Source: Rusavskia elegans
Lineage: Eukaryota; Ascomycota; Lecanoromycetes; Teloschistales; Teloschistaceae
DNA length: 64,000 nt
Assembly (NCBI GenBank): GCA_011316305.1
Contig: SAUG01000042.1
Location: 310,001-374,000, forward strand
Direction of reading: 5' to 3'
This document shows positions 33,640 through 47,187 of the stretch, one piece after another; position 1 is the first letter of the stretch; the number at the start of each line of letters is the position of its first letter. The notes under the pieces were generated by a model. It was not told the origin of the DNA. It made no database searches and saw only the letters and a list, made by a program, of their open reading frames with translations. The position numbers and the translations under genes are program-made.

Positions 33640-34713
33640 GTTCCACTAAATCAATTGCTAGGCTTGAAATTTATCATGGAAGCTCAGGTTCGCAAACTGC
33701 AGTCATCCATACAAGCGCGGAAGGACGGTAGCACTTAGGCGGCTCGACTTCAGCAGGATTCTTAGCAAGGAAAGTTATCGTGACACATCGAGTCCACAAG
33801 ATATGAATGTGGAAGTGCATTCCTCGTTTCAGCGCGAGGAAGTTGTCAAGGGTAAGTGGACAGCCTCGAACAAGTCATCACGAACCTGCCGCTAGACTGC
33901 TCGTTCTTGTGGCCATGTACACCTCAAGCATGCGTTGGATTATTCAAAACAAGTGATGATACAGCACACGTCTTGAAAAAGGGGGGGGCTGGGCTTAGTC
34001 ACCCGCAGGGCGAGACGTCTGACCAATGACCAGTCGTTACCAAGGTGTCACAACAAGAATAGTAACAGCTAAGGACAAGTACGAATACTAGCCAAGTCAC
34101 AGGATAAAGTAAGTAACTTTAATCTCACATGGACTACCTTATGAACGATCTTCATATTAGGCGTCATGTCGGTCTCCCACTAGACTGTGAATGAGGGCCA
34201 CGTATCTACGTTCACAAGTACAGTAGTCAAGTATCTGCAAAGTTCCCTCCGGTGGAGTGGACTTGCTTGGTTAGGGGTTTGGACCATTAGAATGGGTCGC
34301 AACGTCCAATAGTCTATCTACGATAAATGGAATGAAGTCGTGTAACATCGGAATAACCGCTTCTCTGATACCCTATCTCAACGCAGGTGCCAAGGTTGTG
34401 GATGTTCGTGTCCCGTACCAGTAACCATATCGACAGCTCGATGACCAGTACATCGTCTAGAACCCGTCCACTCACCCTTCACACACTTTTGCGTGGGAGG
34501 GTGGGATATACGTGGACTGTGGAGCTTTCCGGAGGAGCCACCGCCAAGGTACCTTATGACGGTTAGCTGCATGGCACTTGCCAAAACGGCTTTTAAGGGG
34601 CCCTCAGATGTACCTGAAAGCCAAAGGATTGTGACTGCTTTCCACTCCGCCAACACAGCTACTTTCGCTTGCTCCTTCAAATATGCTGGCGAAATCCTTC
34701 ATTACCTCCTTGC
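33640..34713. other. Divergent intergenic region
   Basis: 1.07 kb between two divergent genes, so it holds both promoters. There is a run of seven or more G at about 33983 and no recognisable gene. Confidence 0.5.
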
Positions 34714-36426
34714 ATGAGTGCTCCCCAAACGATGACCATATATGGAGACGATCCTGATCCCCCGCCCCCAACTTATCTGCTTCGTAACACTCTTCGCAAG
34801 ATTAGACGATTCCATAAAGGAGGTAACGCAGACTATTCCAGCGAGATTGACTGACTTTTGCTGAACAAATCTCCCAGGCTCACCTAGACAGCAAATAGTG
34901 ATCCTCCTTGGATGGCTTTTTTTCGTCTACGTCGTCTTCCGAGCCCATCAATACCTGTTCGGAAAGCCTTCCTCCCGTTTCCTCGTCTGCGAGACTCCAA
35001 CCCACGAACGATCGCACCACATAATACTACCTAACGCACCCAACAAAGAATCCCTTTCCCGGGCATGGAGGACCTTGCAGGCTGTCTACGATGCCCACCC
35101 CCCTCAACCGTTGGAACTTACCTTGAAGTCTTTTAAGAGTCTGGCGGACTTTCCCGACCTTGAAGACATCAAAAATCACACTCACATATCAACGGATGAT
35201 GCTCAAGCCTCGCGCAATAGTCATGTTCAAGTCACAAAGAAGCTTCTTCCCTATCCGGACGGGCTATTCTCCGGTCAAGGGATCGTCATGCTGGCTGGTG
35301 GCCGATACACGGGATTTGCAACAACGGGGCTTGGCATGCTTCGTGAGGTTGGCAGCAAGCTACCAGTCGAGATCTGGGTGAGAGATCACCAGGAGGAGAA
35401 CGAAGAGTGGTGCAAAGAGCTAGCGAATGATGGCATAGCGTGCCGGCGGCTCAGCGACTACATGGACACCAAATTGCTTGAGCATGGGTATCAGTTAAAG
35501 ATCAGCTCCATCTTCTTTTCATCATTCGAGCAGATCCTGTTTCTCGATGCGGACAACGTCCCAGTCCGGAATCCAGACGGCATCTTCAAATCCAAAGCTT
35601 TCACCAATACTGGTGTCATCTTGTGGCCGGATTATTGGACACACACGGGAGCCCCGCTACTTCCCTACATCGTCGGGTTGAGTGATGCAGCATCCGAGGT
35701 GCTTCGAGGCGACCAGACGGCTGAATCGGGGCAATTGATGTGGGACAAAAAGAGGCACTGGAAGGTGAGGGTCACGTGGCCGCGCTGCTTGTTTCAAGTC
35801 ACTGCTAACTGATATATGGATAGGCGCTCTGCTTGGCTGCATACTACAACTACTACGGGCCTCAGCATTACTATACCCTGATTTCGCAAGGATGGGCCGG
35901 CTGGGGTGACAAGGACACATTCACCATTGCCCTTCAGTCTCTTCGACAGGGTTTCTACATGGTTCCGCACAAGCTCGTGACCCTTTTTGTCAACGGTAGC
36001 AGTTCTGGAATAGGCATGCTCCAGGCGGATCCTACCAAGCCGGCCGCGTATGAACCCATGTTTCTACACTCCAACATTATCAAATGGAGCATTCGTGGCT
36101 TCTTTTGTTCTGGCTGTGCCGACGACGAGAGGGACCCCGTGGCTCTCAGTGCTTGGGAAAATGCAGAGTCATCGATCAACCGGCACCTCAAAGAGCACCG
36201 CCGGATTTTCTCCATGGAACACATGGAGTCGATGAAGATCGACCCTGAGCCATTGATCTGGAAGAGCTTTGAGTATGTGGCCTGCAGAAGTGTTTGGCAG
36301 CATCCAGGTCTTTGTAATCGAACTCGAGAACACATGGAACAGACATTCGGATACGAGTTCTACGGGGGTGATGCATCACCCGTTTCTGGAGGTGGTGGCG
36401 ATCAGATATGCCGTAGGATTGGATGA
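34714..36426 (+). CDS. GT71 alpha-mannosyltransferase (MNN2-type, 532 aa)
   Basis: Golgi type II membrane enzyme adding mannose to N- or O-glycans or glycoconjugates. Exons are 34714-34822, 34878-35764 and 35824-36426. Exon 1 encodes a short cytosolic tail (MSAPQTMTIYGDDPDPPPPT). Exon 2 opens with the signal anchor (IVILLGWLFFVYVVF, about residues 42-56). The catalytic domain has GIVMLAGGRYTGFATTGLGM, LPVEIWVRD, the Mn-binding DxD in EQILFLDADNVPVRNP, TGVILWPDYW, ESGQLMWDKKRHW, and NYYGPQHYYTLISQGWAGWG with GDKDTF. These are the standard blocks of the Mnn2/Mnn5 alpha-1,2 and related enzymes. Acceptor specificity is not inferable. Confidence 0.9.
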
Positions 36427-37991
36427 GCGGCACAGCTACTGACCCTTGCGCTGTTCGCCAAACGATGGATACAGCGCACTACTTCAGACCTAGTCGACCC
36501 AACGTACGGGGTTAAACATACTCGTAACGCGCGTACCTTTATACAGCATATTCCGACACCTCACCGGTCACTGTCTGAGCTCTCCGCAACAGAAGTCTCC
36601 GATAATTCACCCGAGTCCTTACTTCAAGACCCACCAGATGTATATTATTGTACAATTCCCCTATATTTGTATACCCTCTGTCGTATCCCCATGAGCGTCG
36701 GTGTTGAAGGCTTGTTTGGGCTGGTTTGGGGTGTGGCATATTTGCATCTTCTTGGGCCTCTTTATGGGGAAGGAGGTGGAGAGTGCGCTTTGGGCTGGAA
36801 TCTTCGAGAGTCGTTTGTTGAACGATGGGCATCGGCTTCCCAATCGTTGCCCATGTCTACGGATGTGCATTATTAGACAGGCATCCTCAGATACCGAATA
36901 AAATATAAACGGCTGTCTTGTGGCTCCATTTACCGCATGGAGTAGCGAGGGAGACGAACATGTAATGAACTGGGATAATCATCAGATACTGTTGGGTATG
37001 GACATGGACTCTGTATCAGATCAACGGCCAACATGTAGAGTGATAGTGGTAGGCTTGCGGAAGCCATCTCATAAGCTTCCCGCCAAACGCAAATAAATTC
37101 ATGCGAGTCATTATTATATTAATTTTATTATTGTCTTGGGCTTCCGATTACCGCATTTAATAGTTTGCTACTTTAGGCGCGGTGTTTCATTTGCCGAACC
37201 CCAGCACTCCTTAGTCAGTTCGGATGATGTCTTTACTCGTACAACAGAAGCGACGGCCTTTGGTGGCTCGGCCGGGAAGCCGTTCGTAGCGTCGTCCCAC
37301 TGAGCAAATCCTTGGTCCTCTGCAACCCCCCAAACGACTCTGACGAAACGAAATTCAATCCCACCCTTTGCGATTCGCAGCAGTCCCAGGACTCCCACCT
37401 GTTCGCTCGACGCACCATCCATTCATTGTCCATCATTTCAGCACACTCGTTGCCTGACTCATCTATCAGCAGCCTTGTCGGTCAACCGCAATCCCTATCA
37501 CCACTTTTTTGTGAGCAGCCATTCTTCATCATCCCCAACGGTAACTAATTATAGATTTTACCTCCCTTAGATCACGGCCTGTCACACCTCATGATACAAC
37601 TCCAAGTCCTCGATCAAGATTTGCTATATATGAGAAACGTATTCATGCCATAAGAGCAGCCTACCACCCACCGAGCAACCGCAAAGGCCCCTCAACCGAG
37701 ACCCTGGCCACTATATCTTGCATACACGCTCGACTATCTCGGAATTGTAAGAGCTAGATTTGGTCCGTTCGCAACTGAGTTTTTACCCATGGCGCGGTGG
37801 GCCTGATGGCTACTGCGCTCAGGTATAATGTCCACCGTCGCTCCTCGTCACATCCGCCAACGGCAATGCGAGGTGGCGACCGCACTTCCATCGGTTCCGT
37901 CCACGCATTGGAGACGCTGAAAGACCAGCAGCCCCGAAGCTCCCGTGCCGTTTTGCAATCTTGGCCACGGTCACGCCAGCAGAGCGGCAAG
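36427..37991. other. Long intergenic region, no gene recognised
   Basis: 3' flank of the mannosyltransferase and a long 5' region of the TRP-like gene. A plus frame does run in from 37797, upstream of the chosen start, but lacks features before the signal peptide. Two similar phrases (CTGTCTTGTGGCTCC near 36914 and TTGTCTTGGGCTTCC near 37131) may be chance. Confidence 0.4.
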
Positions 37992-40900
37992 ATGATTTCC
38001 TCGGACCTGGTCAAGCTGTCGATACTTTTATTGCTGCTATTCATCCATACTTCGACTGCTGTCTACGTCGAGTTTGAAAACTGCTTGGATCCAAACATCA
38101 TCAGCACTGCAGGCGAAAGACAGGGGCTACTGCAGTTCGAACCCCATCATGTATGGGCCTCGTTCAATACCTCCGCCCCAAGCCACACTTTAAACATCAC
38201 CGTCTATGGCAATATCTCGGGAATCGCGACTAACGAGACTCGTCCTGACTGGAACGATCCCCAATGGGGTGACGACAGCAAAACCTTGGGCAAAATCTTG
38301 GACCAAGACAGAAGCAACAATAAATTCTCCACCTTATTCGCCCGCTTCAATGTTCTGGACTACACACCATACAACGCTGGTGCGTCGAGGTTCTGCAATA
38401 GCACCATCAATCAGCAATGCCCTTTGGGCCCGGCTTTCAGCCTCCCGGGGAATACGTACGTTCCATCCCAATTTTCTGCACCGGACAGGGGGGCTAACGT
38501 GTCTTGTCCAATGCAGAAGCGATCCAGCGAACCCGGGCTATCCAGCATTCACCGTACAGCATGATATGTATTCAACTTTCCGGTTTACCACCGTAACTGC
38601 TGGGTTACGGGTCACGTCTGGAAACGAGAAAGCAAGTCCTCTAGCTTGTGTTGCAGCTAGCATCACGCCAGACCTTGGAACTTCCCTTGCCGGAATCCTC
38701 CAGTATCTGCCTCTGGTGGTCCTCATCCTTGTTGCTGTTGCCACTGCGTCTGCGGCAATCTTCAGTCCCTGGGGCTCCGCCGACGTGTTTCGCTTTACTA
38801 CCAATTACGGCAGAGACGCGGACCTTTTGCGCCTGGTAACTCCTGGATTCGGGGATTGTCTCCAGTACATTCAGTTTATTGTCTTGGCAGGGTCTCTAAG
38901 CTTGAACTATCCCGGATTCTTCCAACCTGTTGTCAGTCAGGTCAGTTGGGCTGCTCTCATGTTCAACGAAAGCTTTGTGAGTCACGGCAATGGCACGCAA
39001 AGTATCGTTGATGGGATCTACAAAGTCAATGGAACGTATGGACTTGATCGTATGAGCCAACTCGTTGGCATGCAAGCTGACGAAGACATCTGGGCCGGGA
39101 TGGTAATCTGGGTCCTGGTCATCATTGCGGCAGTTGTGGTTCTGATCCAGCTCGGATTTATCTGTCGCTGGGCTTATCGACTCATATCGGATACGCAACA
39201 GGAGGACCTTCGAGCCAAGAATCTTCCCTTCTCCCTCGGCAATGCCATCCGGATCGTGTTTAACTACTTCCTACTGCCGATTGTTGCTCTATCGATGTAT
39301 CAGTTGTTGGTTGCAGGCCATTCACCAGCCGTGACTGTGGCTTTGGCGGCAATCCTGCTGTTCCTTCTGGTCCTCTTCGCAGCCTTCTTGCTATGGCTCA
39401 TTGCTACGACTCGAGACCGATCGACCCTCTTTGATGATCTTCCCACCGTGCTCTTGTACGGCCCATTGTATAACACGTACTCAGACAACGCTGCGACATT
39501 CGCTCTCGTTCCTGTCATGCTTACGTTCGTGAGGGGCATAGCGATAGGCGCAGTACAGCCATCTGGAATCGCACAGCTGGTCCTATTGGCCATTTGCGAG
39601 GTCATTACCATCCTCACACTGAATGCATTCCGGCCATTTCACTCACCTACTTCAATGAACGCCTTCCATACCTTCTTTGCCGTCGTTCGACTGGTGACAG
39701 TTCTTCTCAGCGTGGCATTCTTACCGTCACTGGGCGTGGACCACGCTCCGCGAGGCTGGGTGGGATACGTCATACTTTTGCTCCATGCAATCGTGCTTGT
39801 TTTCGGATTCTTTTTGAATGCCTGCCAGACGCTTATCGAGGTCGTCGCCAGACTCGCAGGAGCTGGAGGGGACGAAGGGGTCGGAGGAGGTGCCGCCAGA
39901 GGCGGTCTTGTTAAGGTATGTCTCAAGAGAAGTTTCAGGGATTTCTTCCAGTTCATGTATTAGCTTCCCACTAGGTTTTGGGCTGACTTTCGTCTCGACT
40001 TTAGGCATTCGGCATGCGTCAGCTATCCAGGAGAAATCCGAGACGCCGTGGAGAAACTCGTCACAGCGAAGCGTCCGATGCTGCGATGCTGGCCCAAGAT
40101 GGTGACCAAAAATCGCAGCTGAACGGAGGTAGATCTCGGAGTATTTCTGCAAGCTCCGCTATCTTGCTCAATAAACAAGGGCCCACAGCAGATCCCCGAC
40201 GGAGCGTGGGGCTGGAGTCTGTAAGCGTGGCAGGCACTGGGAATAACGTTGGCGACAATACGAGTGCTCCTTACACGCCAGTGGCATCTGGGGGCGCTAG
40301 TGCGTTCTCTTACCTACCCGGTGCGAGTCAACACGGCCAGGCCACCTCTGGGGGCGCGGCTATCGTCAATTTGAAGAATACCGAAACTGCAGACCCTTAC
40401 TATCGTCCTCCAAGGCCACGGAGAACCACTTTGGATCCTTCGCCTAGCGCTCGTAGCCGTGGATCCTGGGTCAGCGCTGATTGGGCCAATAAGAGGTGGA
40501 GCCAGCACAGTCCTGAACAGGAGGGCTCGCCTATTCTACTAGAAAATCCTACCTCTGGGCGTGTTACCCCTTTACCGGCTCATCTTGGGCGGGACCGGGC
40601 AGAGTCAGATCCCGACGACCCAAGACGGTCAAAGACAGACTACGCTACACGTGAGGTCGATTTCTACTACGGAGTTCGTGGTCCAGCTTTGTCTAGTCAA
40701 CCGACCCGACGATTGAAGACAGGACCTGCAGATCCAACGAAGCCTATGCTCTCGGCCTCGGGGTGGATCAAGGGTCTTTTTGGCGGTAAGACTAAGGACA
40801 AAGGCAAAGGATTCGAGGTTGTAAGAAGCTCAAGGGCCCCACCAGCTGGGAGGCGAACTCCAACCGCCGACATTCTTGGCGCAGAAGGACCTTTTGCTGA

Positions 40901-41735
40901 TGAACCAGTGGCAGCTTTGCCTCAGAGAACCCGCGAACTCGAGCTTAGTGACGACGGAGATGCCATAGGTGGTGGTACACGGCACTTACCTGATGACAGT
41001 GTAACTCCTGTTAGCAGTGAGGAAGATGTCGAAGAGCATTCGGAATCAGACGAAGAGTGGGAACCCACACATCGGGTCAGCTCTATTCCGCAATTTGCAC
41101 CTTCTCTGCCGTCCATCGAGACGGGCGGTGGTATCGAGCTCCCGAGCCGTATCGGATCCAAAGCAAGCTCTCGTCCGACGCGTGAGACCACGAGGAGAAG
41201 CGATCGTCCACCACCAGTCCGGCGGAAAAGTTCTAGACGGGATCTACTTGGCGACGTGCCAGACTTCGATTTTGGTGAGACTCCACGGCTGTCCACGGTG
41301 ATGCCATCCCCTCCGACAACCCCTCAACGGCCGACCAGGCTATACAATCCAGACTCTGCAGCGCAACAACACCTTCGACCTCCAGAAAATTCGAAACGAT
41401 TACCATTCGAAAGCCAGCTCTCACCTACGGATAGCCGGTTCTCGACAGGGGGAGAGTCGGCCAGTTCAACCGTTGCACCTCAGGCAAGCGATGACAACCT
41501 CCCAGGGCGATATGGGCATGCTCGTCACTCGTCCTCGGTACTCGGTGTGCTCGCCCCAGACATTCGGCAAGACCGACCGTCAAGTCTGGGCTACGTTCAA
41601 CAACATCGGGCCAGCGACAACATCCATACTGCCAGTCCAGATGACCCTCCGCTGCTTGGGTCGAGTGCGGAGCTTGTGGACGGCTCCAGAAGGAGCACCA
41701 GCCCTCAAAGGCGATATTTCGGACAAGCTCTTTGA
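37992..41735 (+). CDS. TRP-like/ML-domain polytopic membrane protein (FLC family, 1197 aa)
   Basis: Fungal homologue of the flavin-carrier/Pkd2-like family, implicated in calcium homeostasis, cell-wall integrity and possibly FAD transport in the ER or plasma membrane. Exons are 37992-38455, 38517-39915 and 40005-41735. The start at 37992 gives a clean signal peptide (KLSILLLLLFIHTSTA); an upstream in-frame ATG would precede it with about 65 extra residues and is less likely. The lumenal ML-like domain (about residues 25-215) contains several N-glycosylation sequons (NTSA, NITV, NETR). At least nine hydrophobic segments follow, from ILQYLPLVVLILVAVATASA to AIVLVFGFFLNACQTLI. The last 570 residues are a cytosolic Ser/Pro/Arg-rich disordered tail, a usual feature in this family. 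Confidence 0.88.
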
Positions 41736-42615
41736 GTGCTTCACTTTCTACCTTGGAGCATGCTGTATGTAATTTTGCTCATCGCGCTCCTGTAACGAAT
41801 TTCTTTAATCTTGCAAAAGTTGGACGGCGTTAGAGAAAGGTAACTCACACGGCAGCATTCTGATGATGGTCGGCACAGCGTTTCATATGCATATTACCCT
41901 CCTTGCTTCTTTCTTGCATGTATTAATCTATTCTTCAGTGTATGATATGGGAATACTGGTATCAGGGGTGGAAAGGAGAGAGAGAGATACAGAGTCGGTG
42001 ATACTTCACCGGTTTACATATATAATGGACCGAAAGAACTAATGAATATATATTTGTGATGAAATCCCATCGCAGACTCAAGGTATCCAATATTGTAGCA
42101 TCCTTTGAACCGGGGCGGTGTGCATTTCGACAAGACTGGTGATGATATGTATCATTGACGCCACCACGGATGATCAACATCTCTCCGATTGACATAACTT
42201 CACTCCCTGCAGATCACGACAGTAATGTTCATTCACTTCGACCAAATTCATGAATTACTCCAATGGTTCGATAAAGCGAAGCATCTAAATCTGACTGGTT
42301 CCCGTCCTCGAAACACGTGAGGTCGAACCGCTATTCGCTCCGCGCCGTCATGGTCCTTGTAGCTTGGCTATGAGTGGGACAACAGTTGTACAGTCAAGGT
42401 GGCGTCTCGTGAGCTGTTTCCACGCCTCACTGACAGACAAGCATCAAGAGTAGCACCACCGTCGGTCTTTAAGACGCCAGTGGGCACGTCCTCCGCCGGT
42501 TCTATTCGTTTCCGACATCCTGGAGCATCATCACTGCCGCTGGGCACACCAAAGCCTACAATCCTCTCCTACTGAGCGGCCTCGGAAGAGGCCTCGACTG
42601 GGCCTTGAACCGTGG
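41736..42615. other. Spacer, nothing recognised
   Basis: 3' flank of the TRP-like gene and promoter of the FYVE/RING gene. There is a short GA run near 41978 and no gene. Confidence 0.5.
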
Positions 42616-44737
42616 ATGGATTCATCGCATCGAGATTCCAGACCCCAGAGTGGCCGTCCTGTTCCTTCCCCACGTTCAGCTCAGGCGATTGCGGATCTGC
42701 AAAACTTGCAGGGAAGCAGCGGTCATGCGTTTAATTCGACATCTGAGATGAATGGATCACTGCGGCGAGGTCACAGTGACGGGGATGTTTATGGACCGCC
42801 CTTCAGAGGGCCAAGGGCCGGTCGTGGAACGGATGAAGAGACTTGGATGGATCTCTTGCAAGAATCATCACACCCACAAAGAAATGCCGGAATCTCATCG
42901 TTAGGGACTTCGATACGAAGCTTCGGGACCCAAGATACAGTGAGGAGACAGGAGCGTCAGGCTTCGATGCAAAGAGCGGCCCTCATGATGGCAGACCGGA
43001 AGAGAAGGCTCACCGAGAACCAGGAAGATTACAATCATCGACGCTCGGCAAGCAGTCTCCCTTTTGGGCCATCTATGACCTTGCCAACAAGCAGCCAACT
43101 ACCAAGCAGTGGACCCGACTGGAACTTCGCCCGTCCAGCACGTGCCCCAAGCTCTTCTATCAATGATCGTCCTTTGCCACCCCGACCAGACATTGCGTCT
43201 GGCCGTAATCGCGAAAGCCGAGAAATCATTCTCCCGGTCTGGCAGTCCGATTCGGAGGTCACGAGGTGTCCGATCTGCAAAACAAACTTTGGGTTCTGGT
43301 ATAGGAAACATCACTGTAGAAAATGTGGAAGGGTTGTCTGTGCCAACTGCTCGCCACATAGGATCACCATACCTAGGCAATTCATTGTCCAGCCCCCCCG
43401 AGACGAGAATCAGACCGCAAGAGAAGGTACGTCTGCAGGTATCGAAGTTGTGGACTTGACGGAAGAGGAAGATGCTGGAGTGGCTTCACGATCGAATACA
43501 GAAAACCTGGATACGCCCCGGAGTCTTCCACTCAAGATTGACCCAGCACTGGGTGGAGGTCAAGAAGTCCGACTGTGCAATCCTTGCGTACCTGATCCGA
43601 ATCCATTGCCTCATCTCCCTTTTGGAGCCCCAGACCCCTCAGCGATGCACTCCTTTCCAAGACCCTCATTTGATAGCGTTCGAATGCCAGAAGATGGTTC
43701 TTCCAATCGTTCGACGTCAGGGTTCCTACGGAGATCACCCTCACCGCGACCCAGTTTCGACCGAGTTCAAATGCCAGGACGCCACGGTGGCGAGGGATCT
43801 TCCAGCTCTGTTCCTGGTGCTAGAGGACAGGAACATGATTTCTCACAATTTCCATCGAGGCATTCTAGTCGACTGCCACCGAATTTTACATCCCTTTACA
43901 GATCCGTACCCAACCATTCTCTACACGAGGTAAGTCTTGTTTTTTGCACATGAGCCAACCGTGTTCTAAAACTCAATATTCCAGCGTTATCCTGACTCGA
44001 TGGTCCCACCCCTACAGCTGCGTCACCGTCATCACGTCTCGGCTTCCACTGTCCCACCCTCGCGGTACCGGTCCGCCTCCGATGCGCCTCAAGTCTTACA
44101 CCCACCCCGCTCGCATCCAGCACGATCGCAGCCCCAACTCCGCGAAGAAGACGAGTGCCCTATATGTCACCAGGCGCTCCCGCCGAAAGGTCCCAATGAT
44201 AGTGAAACGAATCGGGAAGCTCATGTTGCAGAGTGCATTGCACAACATTTCTCCAGTTCGGCACCGAGGGCTGCGAGACCGCATCCTTCAATGGCGACCC
44301 AGGCTGCGGTTGCTGAAAGTGCTGCTAATACGACGCAAAGTCCTAACAGCGGCAGCGGCGCCCAAGGACCGCACGAGCGGCGGGGAAATGAGAGCGCAGT
44401 GCAGGGTAGCAGCAATGGCAACAACGCATTTGAAAGAATGGGCAGTCAGAGACGGCGAGTGGTTGGTATGTTCAAGTACCTCGCGACGGAAAAGGACTGC
44501 ATTGGCGAAGGAGGGGAGCCGGCGGAATGTGTGATTTGCTTCGAAGAGTTTGAACAGGGGGTGGAGATGGGAAGGCTGGAGTGTCTGTGCAAATTCCACA
44601 AGGTACGTATTCAGCTTGATGACCCACCGCTGGATGGTGTATGCTTACGTACGTCGGCACTGTAGGCATGTATACGGCAGTGGTGGGATACCAAGGGGCC
44701 AGGTTCATGCCCGGTTCACCAGGGTGGTCTCACATGA
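42616..44737 (+). CDS. FYVE and RING finger protein (PIB1-like E3 ligase, 667 aa)
   Basis: Endosome/vacuole-membrane ubiquitin ligase that binds PI3P. Exons are 42616-43929, 43985-44602 and 44666-44737. After a disordered N-terminus, the FYVE domain begins near residue 215: TRCPICKTNFGFWYRKHHCR (the R-K-H-H-C-R PI3P pocket), KCGRVVCANCSPHRI, and the last Cys pair in VRLCNPC (about residue 322), with an inserted low-complexity loop. A third, smaller zinc motif, ECPICHQALPP to HVAEC (C-x2-C-H-x3-C, about residues 490-515), sits between. The C-terminal RING is CVICFEEFEQGVEMG, LECLCKFHKACIRQWW and SCPVH, in which the final ligand is His as in Pib1. The last intron splits the RING in the middle of its conserved helix. 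Confidence 0.88.
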
Positions 44738-45380
44738 GTTTTGCAGTTGGAGGTTTCTCCGGGCGTCCTACGCATTCGATCTTGGGAGCGAGTAGGTGGG
44801 CGGTATCTTGACAGCATGTGGAGCGCAAGGGCATTGGGTTTTCTCCGCTTCGGTCGGAGTTGGATGATGAAGGGTCTGATTGAATTTTGGGTAAACAATC
44901 ACGTCATTTCACGTCCAAACGCTATTCGATGAACTCCTGGATGAAGGACTCTTGGATACTTGTAGCGCTTCGAACAGAAGCACCCCCAATAATACTTTGA
45001 TACCCCCACCTGCACCAAGCCCCCGGAAGTCAAGACCGCATCCGTCAGCGCGTGCAGAGCGCTTGGCATGCAGCCGAGGCAGGTCGGTCCAAGCTTTTCG
45101 CGGGGCAGTCAGCGAATCAACGAGTCAACGGCTTGACCCTTCGTCGCCCCTCGGTACCAACCGAATACTAGTAGACTTTTTCCCCTCATTCCGACCCGTA
45201 CCTAGTGCATTGCGAATATCGGAGCATCAGCAACTTCAACATCCTATGCGCCCTAGACCAATGGCTCGACATCATTTAGGATGTCACCTGTCAAAATTGT
45301 GGCAACTTGGCATGTACGATTGAATACCGTCTTCTTTGTCCTGCCACTGTTGCAGCTCTACACCCATCGACTCCGACACC
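44738..45380. other. Spacer, nothing recognised
   Basis: 3' flank of the FYVE/RING gene and 5' flank of the MFS gene. No gene was seen. Confidence 0.5.
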
Positions 45381-47187
45381 ATGACTCTCCACCGTGTCAG
45401 CTCAATGAGCTCCTACGAGCATGTGAGGGGCTCTTCGCCCGCCAGATCCGAACATCGCAAGATGAGTTTCAATCCCGTGGGAACCTGGGTGCCTCCAGCC
45501 GCAAAGGAGGCGCCCGTAGGAGCATTCGAGGTCTCCAAGACCAGGCGACTAGGTATGAGGCATCCTCTCGTCAGCAATAAACATAGTCTGATCCATACGG
45601 TAGTCCAAGTCGCTGCAGCTGTCGTATACTGCCTCTTCGCCGCCGGTGTTGTCTTTGGCTATGCTGCCCTCAAGCCCGTCTTGGTACATGAGGGGGTGTA
45701 TGGGGAGTACTGTCTGGAAATCAGTGTCACCGCCGAGACGACAACCTGTTACGAGCAGGAGATACGGTATGCTTCCTACAGCTGACCAAGCACAAAGGCA
45801 TTACTGATCCCATCTGGCTAGGCTGAACCTGATGTTTACCACCGCTGCCGTCGCTACCAACGTTTGCGCCCTGCCCGTTGGCACTGTTCTTGACAGATAC
45901 GGACCTCGAGTCTGTGGACTTGTTGGTAGCCTTTTTCTGGCTATCGGTGCAATCTTCTTCTCCTTCGCCTCTCAACTGCCCTTCGACGGCTACATACCTG
46001 GCTACCTCTTCCTCGCCTTAGGCGGCCCTTTCGTTTTCATCTCTTCTTTTCAATTATCCAATACGTTCCCACGCCATTCTGGTCTCATCCTTGCATTGCT
46101 TACCGGAGCTTTTGATTCATCTAGCGCCATCTTCCTTTTCTATCGTTTGATTTATCTTGCGTCGGATTTCTCTTTCACGCCTCAAAGGTTTTTCCTCATC
46201 TACCTGGTCGTCCCAGTCATTATCAGTATAGCCCAGGTATTCCTCATGCCCAAGGCTTCCTACAAGACTGTGGGCGAACTTGTCAATCACGCGGAAGACC
46301 CCTCCAATGATATTCGCCCGACGGATCAGCACATCAGCGACGAGTCTCGTCTCGCTCGTCTCCGCGAAGAGCGCCGACAACACCGCGAGAGCGTTGTGTC
46401 GGAGATCACCTCTCTTCTTGGCCGCAAGGGCGAAGAGGGCGACAAGCAGGCTCAGGCCGAAGAGCGCAAAAAGCAGAGGAGCGGCGTCTGGGGTGCTTTG
46501 CATGGGAAATCCGCATTTCAGCAGATCAAGTCACCGTGGTTTATACTCATTACCTTATTCACTGTCATCCAGATGGTCCGCATCAACTACTTCGTCGCGA
46601 CCATCCGCACACAGTACGAACATTTGCTGTCGGACCACGACAAGGCAGTGCAAGTCAACAACGTTTTTGATGTCGCGCTTCCTCTTGGCGGTGTCGTAGC
46701 TATTCCAATGATAGGACTGGTGTTGGACAACACCAGCACGCCGTTTGTCCTCACACTTCTTGTTTCTGTCGCTACGGCTATTGGGATCCTGGGCGTGCTA
46801 CCATATCTCTGGGCCGCCCATGCCAACATCGCACTCTTCGTACTCTACCGGCCATTGTATTATACCGCCGTGTCTGATTACGCCGCCAAAGTGTTTGGAT
46901 TCCACACCTTTGGGAAAGTCTACGGCCTCATTATCTGCCTTGCTGGGATTCTCAACTTCTTCCAATCGGCGCTGGACGCGTTGACGCACAAGAGATTCGA
47001 TGGGGATCCCATACCGGTCAATGTGATGTTGCTAGTTGTGGCGTTGGTGGTGGGTGTGGCACTGGTGGGATTCGTATGGTACAAAAGTCGGAAGTTGGGG
47101 AGGGACAGACTGGAGGACGAGGCTGAAGGAGCGACGGAGAGTTTGATGCCAGAGGCGAATGGTCGAATGGTGGACGGAGATCGATGA
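45381..47187 (+). CDS. MFS membrane transporter, FMP42/SLC43-like (566 aa)
   Basis: Exons are 45381-45552, 45604-45766 and 45822-47187. The N-terminal 58 residues are polar. TM1 reads VQVAAAVVYCLFAAGVVFGY, followed by AALKPVLVHEGVYGEYC, the signature of the yeast Fmp42 group. Eleven further hydrophobic segments follow, with the motif GTVLDRYGPRVCGL between TM2 and TM3. A long charged cytosolic loop lies in the middle (residues about 283-325, RLARLREERRQHRESVVSEI onward). Animal relatives (SLC43) carry amino acids or purines, but the fungal substrate is unknown. The first intron is 51 nt with no stop in frame, so its retention would add 17 residues; splicing is preferred because it joins RRL to VQV as in relatives (from memory). 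Confidence 0.82.

Noticed and set aside
36914..37150. Two similar 15-base phrases (CTGTCTTGTGGCTCC / TTGTCTTGGGCTTCC)
   Set aside because: Similarity is short, imperfect and not extended on either side; likely chance.
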